This document shows, piece by piece, positions 14,933 to 22,561 of a stretch of 23,985 nt of DNA. The stretch spans positions 1 through 23,985 of the forward strand of contig JAFYQA010000231.1 of NCBI GenBank assembly GCA_017547315.1, written 5' to 3'. The DNA is from Roseburia sp. (GTDB lineage Bacteria > Bacillota_A > Clostridia > Lachnospirales > Lachnospiraceae). Position 1 is the stretch's first letter, and each line of letters begins with the position of its first letter. A program made the translations under genes and the position numbers. Below the pieces are notes generated by a model that was not told where the DNA came from, made no database searches, and saw only the letters and a list, made by a program, of their open reading frames with translations.

Positions 14933-15805
14933 ATGGTAAGTTTTGAGATTTTTACAGATTCATGCTGTGATTTACCAAAGGAGTTAGTTGAGAAATGTAA
15001 TTTACAAGTAATGCAGTTAGAGGTCAATATAGATGGGAAACCACCGATATTGAATAAAGATGTGGAAAGCAAGGTGTTCTATGAACAGTTACGTGCAGGA
15101 GCAAATGCTAAGACAAACGCAGTGACATTGGGGTATTTTGAAGACCACATGAGAAAAAGTCTTGAGGAAGGGAAGGATATCATTTATTTAGGTTTTTCCG
15201 GTAGTTTGTCTGCGACATATAACAATGGTGTTATGATGATGCAGGAGTTACAGGAGGAATATCCGGAACGTAAATTGTTGCATGTTGATACCTTGTGCGC
15301 GTCAGTAGGACAGGGATTATTAGTATATCATGCAGCAGAGCTAAGAGATGCCGGTGCCACAATTGATGAGGTATTTGAAAAAATAATGGCACTTAAGGAT
15401 TACATTCACCATGTAGTAACTGTGGATGATTTGTTTTTCTTAAAAAGAGGTGGCAGACTCAGTGCAGTAAGCGCAATCGCAGGCTCGATGTTAAAGGTAA
15501 AGCCGATTATTCTGATTAATGAAGATGGGCGTTTGAATAATGTGGCGACTATCAGAGGTAGAAAAAATGCGTTAAAAGATTTGTATGAGCGAATGAAGAA
15601 CAGTGAGCGGTTTGCAGCATTGCCGTATGTATTTATTAGTCATGCGGATTGTATCGAAGATGCAAAATATATCGAAGAAACGATGCGTGTGGATTATCCG
15701 GAAGTGAAAGTAGTGATCAGTGATATCGGACCAGTTATAGGGGCCCATACAGGACCAGGTGGTTTGGCAATTTGTTTCCTTGGTAAGACGATAAAAGGCC
15801 AATAA
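14933..15805 (+). CDS. DegV family fatty-acid-binding protein (second copy)
   Basis: A 290-residue DegV/FakB-like protein, clearly diverged from the first copy. Hallmarks are FEIFTDSCCDLP, NAVTLGYFEDHMRK (the usual TSQPS-type threonine loop is altered), YLGFSGSLSATYN, DDLFFLKRGGRLS, LKVKPII, and HTGPGGLAICFLGK near the C terminus. The start overlaps nothing and lies 1 base after the plsC stop, with TAGGAG upstream inside plsC. Two different DegV copies in one operon probably bind different acyl chains, as FakB1 and FakB2 do in staphylococci; that is inference. Confidence 0.9.
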   Translation: MVSFEIFTDSCCDLPKELVEKCNLQVMQLEVNIDGKPPILNKDVESKVFYEQLRAGANAKTNAVTLGYFEDHMRKSLEEGKDIIYLGFSGSLSATYNNGVMMMQELQEEYPERKLLHVDTLCASVGQGLLVYHAAELRDAGATIDEVFEKIMALKDYIHHVVTVDDLFFLKRGGRLSAVSAIAGSMLKVKPIILINEDGRLNNVATIRGRKNALKDLYERMKNSERFAALPYVFISHADCIEDAKYIEETMRVDYPEVKVVISDIGPVIGAHTGPGGLAICFLGKTIKGQ

Positions 15806-15828
15806 AATAAGATGCATTATGAAATGAG

Positions 15829-15863
15829 AAAGTCTTGTGACAGATAAGGTCGCAGGACTTTTT
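15829..15863 (+). terminator. intrinsic terminator after the DegV-PlsC-DegV cassette
   Basis: Thirteen-base-pair stem AAAGTCTTGTGAC / GTCGCAGGACTTT with two G-U pairs and loop AGATAAG, ending in TTTTT. Confidence 0.85.
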
Positions 15864-15910
15864 ATTTAAAAAACTTTCATACTTAAAATATGGCATTAGA
15901 CACATTTATT

Positions 15911-15919
15911 TGTTACAAT
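15911..15919 (+). promoter_or_regulatory. extended -10 promoter before the CBS-pair gene
   Basis: TGT-TACAAT (15911-15919) about 45 bases before the start codon, with only a weak -35 (TGGCAT, 15891). The same TGTTACAATAAA string occurs before the degV cassette at 13246. Confidence 0.4.
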
Positions 15920-15963
15920 AAAAGTAGGAAATTAATACTACATATTTTCGAAAGGAAGAGCGC

Positions 15964-16374
15964 ATGAATATTTTATTTTTTCTGACACCGAAAGAGGAAG
16001 TAGACCATATTTGTGAGACGGATAACATACGACAAGGGCTTGAGAAAATGGAGCGTCACAGCTACATGGCAATACCATTGCTTAGTAAAAAAGGAAAGTA
16101 TAGAGGTACTATTACAGAAGGTGATTTCCTGTGGTATTTAAAAGAACATAATTTCCCGACACTGGAAGAATTAGAACAAGTGCCGATTACAGATTTGCCT
16201 AGAAAAAAGGATAATCTTGCAGTGAATGTGCAGGAAAAAGTGGAAGATTTGTTTGAGAAGATGACAAATCAGAATTTTGTGCCGGTGGTAGATGATGAAC
16301 GCATTTTTATTGGTATCGTTACGAGAAAAGATGTGTTGCTCTACATGGCAAAGAAGTTACAGGATAAGAAGTAG
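15964..16374 (+). CDS. CBS-domain-pair protein
   Basis: A 136-residue protein made of two CBS motifs and little else. The first (residues ~14-60) contains MAIPLLSKKGKYRGTITEGD; the second (~85-130) contains FVPVVDDERIFIGIVTRKDV. Such Bateman modules bind adenosyl ligands (AMP, ATP, c-di-AMP) and regulate a partner protein. AAAGGAAGAG precedes ATG 15964. No effector domain is present, so it must act by binding another protein. An HAD hydrolase gene starts 13 bp downstream. Confidence 0.85.
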   Translation: MNILFFLTPKEEVDHICETDNIRQGLEKMERHSYMAIPLLSKKGKYRGTITEGDFLWYLKEHNFPTLEELEQVPITDLPRKKDNLAVNVQEKVEDLFEKMTNQNFVPVVDDERIFIGIVTRKDVLLYMAKKLQDKK

Positions 16375-16387
16375 CGCGGGGCACTTT

Positions 16388-17047
16388 ATGAGTAGAGAAT
16401 TGCGAGTGAAATGTCTGGTATTAGACCATGACGATACGGTGGTAAAAAGCACACCGGAGATTAATTATCCCTCTTTTAAAAAAGCATTAGCGGTATTACG
16501 CCCGGAGATAGAGCTGACGTTTGAAAGTTTTACAGAACTGAATTTTGTACATGGATTTGAAGATTTATGTTATAAGTATTTTGGCTTTAGTGAGGAAGAG
16601 ATGAATTTCCAACTGGAGTGCTGGTGGGAAGGTTCTGAGATAGTTCCAAGTGCTTACGAAGGGTTGGCAGATGTTTTGCATGAATATGTAGGTAACGGAG
16701 GAAAAATCTGTGTGTCGACGCAATCGTTAGCGATGCGTGTAAGAAGAGATTATCTTGCGGCAGGGATGCCAGAACCGGACATGATATTTGACTGGGAATG
16801 TGAACGGAAAAAGCCGGATCCCTATGCATTAGAAGAAGTAATGCGTGTATATGATTTGAAACTGGAAGAAGTGTTAATGGTGGATGATTTAAAGACAGGA
16901 TATATTATGGCAAAAAGTGTTGGTGTGCCATTTGCCTGTGCAGGTTGGTCAGATAATCAGATACCGATGATTCGAGAGTTTATGAAGCAGAATAGTGATT
17001 ATTACCTGAGTCAGGTGCGGGAACTTGAGAAGCTTTTGTATAAGTAA
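16388..17047 (+). CDS. HAD superfamily hydrolase
   Basis: A 219-residue HAD-type phosphatase. Motif I is LVLDHDDTVV near residues 12-17 with the DxD nucleophile pair, motif II ICVSTQS, motif III KKPDPYAL with the conserved lysine, and motif IV VLMVDDLKTGYIMAKSVGVP. The cap region between motifs I and II is helical (type C1). The ATG at 16388 matches the family N terminus; the ribosome binding site (GGGG) is weak, so translational coupling to the CBS gene 13 bp upstream is likely. Substrate is unknown; phosphoglycolate- or sugar-phosphate-type compounds are typical. Confidence 0.85.
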   Translation: MSRELRVKCLVLDHDDTVVKSTPEINYPSFKKALAVLRPEIELTFESFTELNFVHGFEDLCYKYFGFSEEEMNFQLECWWEGSEIVPSAYEGLADVLHEYVGNGGKICVSTQSLAMRVRRDYLAAGMPEPDMIFDWECERKKPDPYALEEVMRVYDLKLEEVLMVDDLKTGYIMAKSVGVPFACAGWSDNQIPMIREFMKQNSDYYLSQVRELEKLLYK

Positions 17048-17058
17048 AAGAATGTGCG

Positions 17059-17085
17059 GAGGTGTCTGGCAGGCACCTCTGTTTT
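17059..17085 (+). terminator. intrinsic terminator after the HAD gene
   Basis: Stem GAGGTGTC / GGCACCTC (one G-U pair) with a short loop TGGCA, followed by TGTTTT. It lies just before the MGMT-family gene, which has no obvious own promoter and may depend on read-through. Confidence 0.6.
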
Positions 17086-17107
17086 AGTTTGGTTATAGGA
17101 GGAGAAT

Positions 17108-17425
17108 ATGCCAAAGAATTCATACGAAAAAATCTATGAAGTGGTAAAGCAAATTCCCAAAGGCACTGTGGCGACCTATGGACAAGTAGCGGCACTGGCG
17201 GGGAATAAACGCTGGGCGAGGGTGGTAGGATACGCACTTCATGTGAATCCGGACCCGGAAGGAATACCATGTTATCGTGTAGTGAACCGTGAAGGTTGCT
17301 TATCGGAGGCATTTGCTTTTGGCGGGGTAAATCAGCAAAAACTTTTGCTGGAAGCAGATGGGATAAATGTGGTTGATAATCATGTAGATTTAGAGATTTA
17401 TCAGTGGAAAAAAATTGTTTTTTAA
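17108..17425 (+). CDS. small MGMT-family (alkyltransferase-like) DNA repair protein
   Basis: A 105-residue protein equal to the DNA-binding domain of O6-alkylguanine-DNA alkyltransferase. The helix-turn-helix region is GTVATYGQVAALAGNKRWAR, with the arginine finger, followed by GYALHVNP. The active-site loop reads IPCYRVVNREG: the acceptor cysteine (Cys55) is kept, but the usual histidine after it (PCHR) is tyrosine. True alkyltransferase-like proteins replace the cysteine (PWHR or PAHR). It lacks the N-terminal domain of full-length Ogt/Ada-C. Start ATG 17108 follows AGGAGG. It may repair alkylated bases or merely flag them; the unusual loop leaves activity open. Confidence 0.85.
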   Translation: MPKNSYEKIYEVVKQIPKGTVATYGQVAALAGNKRWARVVGYALHVNPDPEGIPCYRVVNREGCLSEAFAFGGVNQQKLLLEADGINVVDNHVDLEIYQWKKIVF

Positions 17426-17436
17426 AGTAAAGAGAT

Positions 17437-17480
17437 AAGACCGTTGGTGCCACAACTTGAACTGTGACACCAGCGGTCTT
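17437..17480. terminator. long hairpin between MGMT-family gene and rrf2
   Basis: Eighteen-base-pair stem from AAGACCGTTGGTG to CACCAGCGGTCTT, with one C-A mismatch and one G-U pair, around loop ACTTGAAC. The plus strand continues with TTCCTTGTTTT. It separates convergent genes and may act both ways. Confidence 0.7.
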
Positions 17481-17535
17481 TCCTTGTTTTGGGAGATGTT
17501 GTATAAAAATGGGGTGATTTAAATAAAGTTAAAGT

Positions 17536-17958
17536 TTACTTCGCTAAGGAATCATTTTCCTTCATCAAATCAGCAATGGTAATTCCATCAAAATATTCAT
17601 TAATCAATTTGTAAAAATCAGTCCACATCGGAAGGGTACGGCAGTTCTCTGTTTTGTCGCATGGTGTAGCTCCACATTCTAAACATGCTACCGGTGCCAT
17701 GTCTCCTTCGGTCAGACGCAGAATCTCGCCTACGGTATAGTCTTTGGGATTTCTAGTTAGGCGGTAACCGCCGCCTTTGCCGTGGACTCCCTCTACGATA
17801 TGATTTTTAGAGAGGACAGGCATGATTTTCTCGATGTATTTGAGTGAAATATGCTGGCGGTTTGCTACATCCTTCATAGGGATATACATATCGTTTTGGT
17901 GTTCTGCTAAATCAATCATAACGCGGAGTGCGTATCTTCCTTTTGTGGATACTATCAT
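17536..17958 (-). CDS. Rrf2 family regulator, IscR-like with four cysteines
   Basis: A 140-residue winged helix regulator. The DNA-binding part is MIVSTKGRYALRVMIDLAEH, then IPMKDVANRQHISLKYIEKI, with VHGKGGGYRL as the wing. The C-terminal sensor loop holds Cys92, Cys95, Cys100 and Cys106 (CLECGATPC, then ENCRTLPMW), the position where IscR binds a [2Fe-2S] cluster with three cysteines and a histidine. It is the last gene after iscS and iscU, so it most likely senses Fe-S status and represses its own operon. CymR-type cysteine regulators lack these cysteines. The start is taken at ATG 17958, with a weak AAAGG upstream. Confidence 0.88.
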   Translation of the reverse strand: MIVSTKGRYALRVMIDLAEHQNDMYIPMKDVANRQHISLKYIEKIMPVLSKNHIVEGVHGKGGGYRLTRNPKDYTVGEILRLTEGDMAPVACLECGATPCDKTENCRTLPMWTDFYKLINEYFDGITIADLMKENDSLAK

Positions 17959-17995
17959 TTGGGTAAATCAGCCTTTCTAAAATTGTTTTGAAAAA

Positions 17996-18385
17996 TTATT
18001 CTTGAGTAGTTGCAGACTGCTTTTGATAATAGTCATCTAATGCTTTTTTAATCGCTTCTTCCGCTAAAACAGAGCAGTGAATTTTCTGTGGTGGAAGACC
18101 ATCTAATGCTTCTGTAACTGCTTTGTTCGTAAGTTTGGCAGCTTCCGAAATAGGTTTCCCTTTTATCAGCTCCGTTGCCATGGAACTCGAAGCGATTGCA
18201 CTACCGCAACCAAACGTTTCAAATTTCACATCAGTAATGATATCGTTGTCGATTTTTAAATAAATCTCCATGATATCGCCGCATTTGGCGTTGCCTACTT
18301 TTCCTACTCCATCCGCATTTTCAATAACACCGAGATTTCTCGGATTGCGGAAATGGTCCATTACGTTTTCACTATATAATGCCAT
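17996..18385 (-). CDS. iscU: Fe-S cluster assembly scaffold IscU/NifU
   Basis: A 129-residue scaffold on which Fe-S clusters are built before transfer to target proteins. The three cluster cysteines are Cys35 (NAKCGD), Cys60 (FGCGSAIASSS) and Cys104 (KIHCSVLAEE). The N-terminal YSENVMDHFRNPRNLG is typical of the NifU-N family in Clostridia. ATG 18385 is chosen because AAAGGTAG precedes it; a longer frame would overlap the end of iscS. It starts 17 bases after the iscS stop and is followed 37 bases later by the Rrf2 regulator. The IscU-type length (not SUF-type SufU with its insertion) is clear. Confidence 0.95.
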   Translation of the reverse strand: MALYSENVMDHFRNPRNLGVIENADGVGKVGNAKCGDIMEIYLKIDNDIITDVKFETFGCGSAIASSSMATELIKGKPISEAAKLTNKAVTEALDGLPPQKIHCSVLAEEAIKKALDDYYQKQSATTQE

Positions 18386-18402
18386 ATTTTTTCTACCTTT
18401 CA

Positions 18403-19590
18403 TTAAATAATAAATTTGCTTTTGCCACTTGTCAAGTCGCGCCATACCGGAGATATACTCCGCAGATAAGCAACCACTTCTGTTATGGACTGAATCATAT
18501 AATCGACTTCTGCTTCGGTAACATCTTCTGCTAAAGATAGACGTAAGGAGCCATGCGCGATTTCGTGTGGTCTGCCAATTGCCAGTAAAACGTGGCTCGG
18601 GTCAAGGGAGCCGGAGGTACAGGCAGAACCGGAAGATGCACAGATGCCTTTATCATCTAAAAGTAATAGAAGAGATTCACCTTCGATGCCTTCAAAACAA
18701 AAATGCACATTACCGGGCAGACGTTTTTCTTTGTCACCGTTTAGAATAGAATGTGGAATCTGTGCAAGTCCATCTATCAGGCGGTTGCGCATCTGAATGA
18801 GATGAGCGGTGTTTTCTGCTATGGAAGAACAAGCATCTTCTAAGGCTCTTGCCATGCCCATAATGGCAGGGATATTTTCTGTTCCGCCGCGTTTGTTACG
18901 CTCCTGTGCACCGCCTTCGATGATGTTTGATAAGATAATTCCTTTGCGGGCAAATAAAACGCCGGCTCCTTTGGGCCCATGGAATTTATGAGCAGAAAGA
19001 GAAAGCATATCAATGTTTTGCTCTTGTACATTGATGTGTAAATGTCCGGCGGCCTGTACTGCATCTGTGTGGAAAATCACATCATTTTTACGACAGATGT
19101 CACCTATTTCTGCTATCGGCTGAATCGTACCGATTTCGTTATTTGCGTACATAATGGTGACAAGGCAGGTATCAGGACGAATGGCCTTGGCAACTTGTGA
19201 AGGCTCAATTAAACCTTTTTCCGGTACTTCTAAAAGGGTGATTTCGAATCCTTGTTTTCTTAGCTTGTCTAAAGTGTGAAGTACGGCATGATGCTCAAAT
19301 GCGGAAGAGATAATGTGCTTTTTCCCTTTGCGTTCACCAAGGAGCGCGGCAGAGAGAATAGCTTGATTGTCTGCTTCACTTCCGCCGGAAGTAAAAGTAA
19401 TCTCACGGGCTTCGCAGTTAAGTAATGTTGCGATACGTTCTCTGGCATTATCGAGCGCTTCTTTTGCCTGCTGACCTGCTGTATGCAGGCTAGAAGGGTT
19501 TCCGTAGATTTCATCCATATAGGGTAGCATGGCGTGGATTGCCGCAGAACTCATTTTGGTAGTTGCGGCATTGTCTGCATATATTTTCAT
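18403..19590 (-). CDS. iscS: cysteine desulfurase
   Basis: A 395-residue class V PLP enzyme that removes sulfur from cysteine as a persulfide and passes it to IscU. It opens with [23 protein letters not shown] and FEHHAVL line the cofactor site, and the PLP lysine is in [24 protein letters not shown] follows, and the persulfide-carrying cysteine is in SSGSACTSG. Length and motifs match NifS/IscS group I. AAGGAGA precedes ATG 19590. It is the first gene of iscS-iscU-rrf2, transcribed from the promoter and operators at 19652-19714. Confidence 0.96.
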   Translation of the reverse strand: MKIYADNAATTKMSSAAIHAMLPYMDEIYGNPSSLHTAGQQAKEALDNARERIATLLNCEAREITFTSGGSEADNQAILSAALLGERKGKKHIISSAFEHHAVLHTLDKLRKQGFEITLLEVPEKGLIEPSQVAKAIRPDTCLVTIMYANNEIGTIQPIAEIGDICRKNDVIFHTDAVQAAGHLHINVQEQNIDMLSLSAHKFHGPKGAGVLFARKGIILSNIIEGGAQERNKRGGTENIPAIMGMARALEDACSSIAENTAHLIQMRNRLIDGLAQIPHSILNGDKEKRLPGNVHFCFEGIEGESLLLLLDDKGICASSGSACTSGSLDPSHVLLAIGRPHEIAHGSLRLSLAEDVTEAEVDYMIQSITEVVAYLRSISPVWRDLTSGKSKFII

Positions 19591-19651
19591 ATTCGTATCT
19601 CCTTATACAATAAAGTGTAGCAATCATTGTTGCAAGATTGTCTAAAAATAA

Positions 19652-19714
19652 TTACCTACCAATATAGTGGGTAATTTAGATATAACATGATTTACCTACC
19701 AAGTCAAGGGGTAA
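19652..19714 (-). promoter_or_regulatory. iscS operon promoter with two 23-bp Rrf2-type operators
   Basis: On the minus strand: TTGACT (19707-19702), 17 bp, TATATC (19684-19679) with TGT before it. Two sites share the format TTACCC-N8-GGTAGGTAA: 19714-19692 overlaps the -35, and 19674-19652 lies downstream of the start point. They are exactly 40 bp apart and both are imperfect dyads (TTACC...GGTAA). They are the natural targets for the operon's own IscR-like Rrf2 regulator; the match to a published clostridial site was not checked. Confidence 0.7.
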
Positions 19715-19735
19715 ATCGAGGAAAATAGTGGAATA

Positions 19736-19763
19736 AAAAAGCAGGTGAAATTACCTGCTTTTT
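19736..19763 (-). terminator. intrinsic terminator of the lgt-like gene
   Basis: On the minus strand, stem GCAGGT / ACCTGC extended by flanking A5/T5 pairs around a 6-base loop, ending in TTTTTT. It sits 18 bases after the stop of the lgt-like gene and isolates it from the iscS promoter. Confidence 0.8.
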
Positions 19764-19780
19764 AAATATATTTTATGAAA

Positions 19781-20548
19781 TTAAATATTTTCTTTGTTTT
19801 CCTGACGAGAAAGGAAGAGTGTCAGAGCGATACCTGCAATTGCTACGAACACAGAAATAAACTGTGAGGTAGAAAGGGTTCCGACATTGCCACGTTCTAA
19901 ATCACCGCGGAAAAACTCGATGATAAAACGTCCGATACTATAGAATATCAGATAACATGCACCAATTTTACCAGGCTGTTTATTGTTTTTAAATAGAGCA
20001 CATAAAATGAAGAAATGTACAAAATTAAAAGCACTTGAAACCAATTGAGAAGGAAACAGCGGTATATGATTTGGTGCGTAGGCAGAATTGGTAAAGGTAA
20101 TGGAAATAGGGCAATCCATCGGTGCACCATAGCAACAGCCAGCGAGGAAGCAGCCAATACGACCGAACCCCTGCGCTAATGCGATGGAAGGTGCTGCGCA
20201 ATCGAGATAGTGCAGGAAGGAAAGTCCCTTCTTTTTGCAATAAAGGAATGCGGATAGGATACCGAAAATAATACCACCATATACGACAAAGCCTTCAGTC
20301 AGGTTGTTTAAAATCAGTTGCGGATTGGCAATTATCTGATCTAATATGGTGATGTAGAACAAGAGCTTGGCTCCTAAAATACCGAAACCAACGCCGATCA
20401 ATAAAATGTTAAAAACCGGTTCCGGATCAAGTCCATGTTTTTTTGCGAGTCGCTCTGTATTTAAATAAGCGGCAATAATGCCGATGGCAATCATTAAACC
20501 ATAGCCATAAATGGTGATAGGCCCAATGGAAAATAATTCGTTGTGCAT
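19781..20548 (-). CDS. lgt: prolipoprotein diacylglyceryl transferase family protein (Lgt-like, divergent active site)
   Basis: A 255-residue polytopic membrane protein with the Lgt layout. YGYGLMIAIG lies in the first helix, then VVYGGIIFGI, the signature region GRIGCFLAGCCYG (129-141), and IGRFIIEFFRGDLERG with the conserved arginine and glutamate near 207 and 211. Lgt transfers diacylglycerol from phosphatidylglycerol to the lipobox cysteine of prelipoproteins. Compared with the E. coli signature GRIGNFINGELWG, Asn146 and Glu151 are both cysteine here, and the HGG histidine is tyrosine. I recall this variant in other Clostridia, where it is annotated lgt. It starts at ATG 20548 with AAGGAG and is divergent from signal peptidase I. 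Function as lipoprotein Lgt is probable, not certain. Confidence 0.8.
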   Translation of the reverse strand: MHNELFSIGPITIYGYGLMIAIGIIAAYLNTERLAKKHGLDPEPVFNILLIGVGFGILGAKLLFYITILDQIIANPQLILNNLTEGFVVYGGIIFGILSAFLYCKKKGLSFLHYLDCAAPSIALAQGFGRIGCFLAGCCYGAPMDCPISITFTNSAYAPNHIPLFPSQLVSSAFNFVHFFILCALFKNNKQPGKIGACYLIFYSIGRFIIEFFRGDLERGNVGTLSTSQFISVFVAIAGIALTLFLSRQENKENI

Positions 20549-20592
20549 ATAAATCTCCTTGTTTCTTTGCTTTTCAAAAATCTACGTGGTCA

Positions 20593-20604
20593 ATTATAGC
20601 ATTA
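20593..20604 (-). promoter_or_regulatory. promoter -10 of the lgt-like gene
   Basis: On the minus strand TATAAT (20598-20593) is preceded by TGC as an extended -10, about 45 bases before the start codon. The -35 (TAGCAT) is weak. A divergent -10-like TATGAT at 20625 may serve signal peptidase I. Confidence 0.4.
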
Positions 20605-20716
20605 TTCCCTAAAATATGCTAGACTATGATAGAGTAATTGTAAATATGAGAAAAATAGCAGTTACGATAGCGAAAGAATATGATTTTTAGAAGTATCGAG
20701 AAAAGAGGTTGCATAA

Positions 20717-21355
20717 GTGCAGGAAGAAAAGGATGAGTTGGGAATAGAATTAATCGATTTAGACCATGCAGGAGACACGCCGGATGTAAGAGAGGTGCAT
20801 GATAAAATACAGGTAGAGGAACCGTTTAATCTGGTAAAAGAAATATTTAGTTTGCTCGGGACAATGGCCATTGCAGCAGTGACGGTGTTTTTTTTGAAAG
20901 AGTTTATCATGATTAATGCATTTATTCCGAGTAGCTCTATGGAATATACCATCAGTCCGGGTGACCGTGTAATTGGGAATCGTCTGGCATATTTGTCGGA
21001 GTCACCGGAGCGAGGAGATATTGTTATTTTTAAGTATCCGGACGATGAAGAGCAGTTATTTGTAAAGCGTGTGATTGGTTTGCCAGGGGAGACGATTACC
21101 ATTGAGGATGCCAAGATTTATATTGGAGAAGAGCAGGTACTTTTAGAGGAGTATTATCTAAAAGAAGAATGGGTCGTAGGGAATGGACCCTATACGTTTG
21201 AGATACCGGAGGGAAGTTATCTGGTGTTAGGGGATAATAGGAATAATTCGAAGGATGCGAGATATTGGGAGAATACTTACGTCACAGAAGATAAGATATT
21301 GGGGGAAGCAGTGTTTCGGTACTGGCCATTTGATAGTATCGGCATGTTAAAGTAA
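20717..21355 (+). CDS. lepB: signal peptidase I
   Basis: A 212-residue type I signal peptidase that cleaves Sec signal peptides on the outer membrane face. After a ~40-residue acidic cytosolic N terminus comes one membrane helix (IFSLLGTMAIAAVTVFFL, residues ~43-60), then the catalytic serine box FIPSSSMEYTI (Ser74), the lysine box FVKRVIGLPGE (Lys117), and GDNRNNSKDAR (box E). The usual SMxPT proline is replaced by Tyr-Thr. A GTG start at 20717 is preceded by AAGAGG. It faces away from the lgt-like gene and is followed 24 bases later by a metal exporter gene. Confidence 0.93.
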   Translation: MQEEKDELGIELIDLDHAGDTPDVREVHDKIQVEEPFNLVKEIFSLLGTMAIAAVTVFFLKEFIMINAFIPSSSMEYTISPGDRVIGNRLAYLSESPERGDIVIFKYPDDEEQLFVKRVIGLPGETITIEDAKIYIGEEQVLLEEYYLKEEWVVGNGPYTFEIPEGSYLVLGDNRNNSKDARYWENTYVTEDKILGEAVFRYWPFDSIGMLK

Positions 21356-21379
21356 GATAGATAGGAAAGAGGATTAGTT

Positions 21380-22537
21380 ATGGTAACATTATTAGCGAAA
21401 ATGTTTGTGCGTGATAACGGTGATAAGAATGCCGTACGTCAGGCATACGGTATGTTGTGTGGAGTATTAGGCATTATTTTAAATGTCATGCTTTTTACCG
21501 GGAAATTTATAGCAGGTTTGCTTAGTAATTCGATTGCGATTACAGCAGATGCGGTAAACAATTTGTCTGATGCTGGTTCATCGTTTGTGACGTTAATTGG
21601 TTTTAAACTGGCAGGACAGAAACCGGATACAGAGCACCCGTATGGTCATGGAAGAATGGAGTATATTTCCGGTCTGGTGGTAGCAGGTGCGATTTTGTTA
21701 ATGGGTTATGAGTTGGCAAAAGAATCTGTTTCAAAAATTATTACACCGCAGGAGACAGAATTTTCGTGGCTGATTGTTGGTATTTTATTGGCATCTATTG
21801 GAGTAAAACTTTATATGTTTTGCTATAATAATAGTGTGGCAAAGAAGATTGATTCACCAGCGATGGCGGCGACGGCAAAGGATAGTTTAAGTGACAGTAT
21901 TGCTACCGGCGTTGTATTGATTTCTGCGTTGGTTAGTCATTACACCGATATTAAAATTGATGGTTATTGCGGTCTGTTAGTAGCAGTATTGATTTTTTAT
22001 GCCGGATATGGTGCAGCAAAGGATACATTGAATCCTCTTTTGGGCCAGAAGGCTTCTGAGGAGTTTGAAAAAGAGATAGAAGCTATCGTTATGGCACACG
22101 AAGAAGTATGTGGGATACACGATCTTTTCGTGCACGATTATGGTCCGGGACGCCAGATTATTTCGCTTCATGCAGAGGTGTCTGCGGATTCAGATATTAT
22201 GATGATTCACGATGTGATTGATAATATCGAGAATGAATTGCGGACGAAGTTGGGGTGCGATACAACGATACATATGGATCCGATTGTAACGAATGATGAA
22301 CACGTGACAGCGATGAAAGAAAGTATGTTAGAAGTCATCAAAATGATTGATGAACGATTGACGTTACATGATTTCCGTATGGTGGATGGGCCGAGCCACA
22401 CGAATCTGATTTTTGATGTGGTGGCACCATTTGATTTGAAATTATCGGATGAAGAGCTGGTAAAAGAAGTATTTATAAAGACGCAGGAAAAACTTGGGGA
22501 ACGTTATTTTACAGTTATTAAAGTAGACAAAAAATAG
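21380..22537 (+). CDS. cation diffusion facilitator family transporter
   Basis: A 385-residue CDF exporter of divalent metals driven by proton exchange. About six membrane helices occupy residues 25-215. The helix II site is DAVNNLSDA (Asp57, Asp64) and the helix V site AKDSLSDS (Asp168, Asp172). HPYGHGRMEY after helix II is the common CDF marker. The cytosolic dimerisation domain (~220-300) contains VHDYGPGRQIISLHAEV, HDVIDNIE and TIHMDP. A further ~80-residue extension follows the usual CDF end, as in several clostridial members. Lack of the HxxxD zinc pattern in helix V leaves zinc, manganese or iron open. AAAGAGGA lies before ATG 21380. Confidence 0.9.
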   Translation: MVTLLAKMFVRDNGDKNAVRQAYGMLCGVLGIILNVMLFTGKFIAGLLSNSIAITADAVNNLSDAGSSFVTLIGFKLAGQKPDTEHPYGHGRMEYISGLVVAGAILLMGYELAKESVSKIITPQETEFSWLIVGILLASIGVKLYMFCYNNSVAKKIDSPAMAATAKDSLSDSIATGVVLISALVSHYTDIKIDGYCGLLVAVLIFYAGYGAAKDTLNPLLGQKASEEFEKEIEAIVMAHEEVCGIHDLFVHDYGPGRQIISLHAEVSADSDIMMIHDVIDNIENELRTKLGCDTTIHMDPIVTNDEHVTAMKESMLEVIKMIDERLTLHDFRMVDGPSHTNLIFDVVAPFDLKLSDEELVKEVFIKTQEKLGERYFTVIKVDKK

Positions 22538-22561
22538 ATTAACAAAAGAAGGAGAAGGGAA

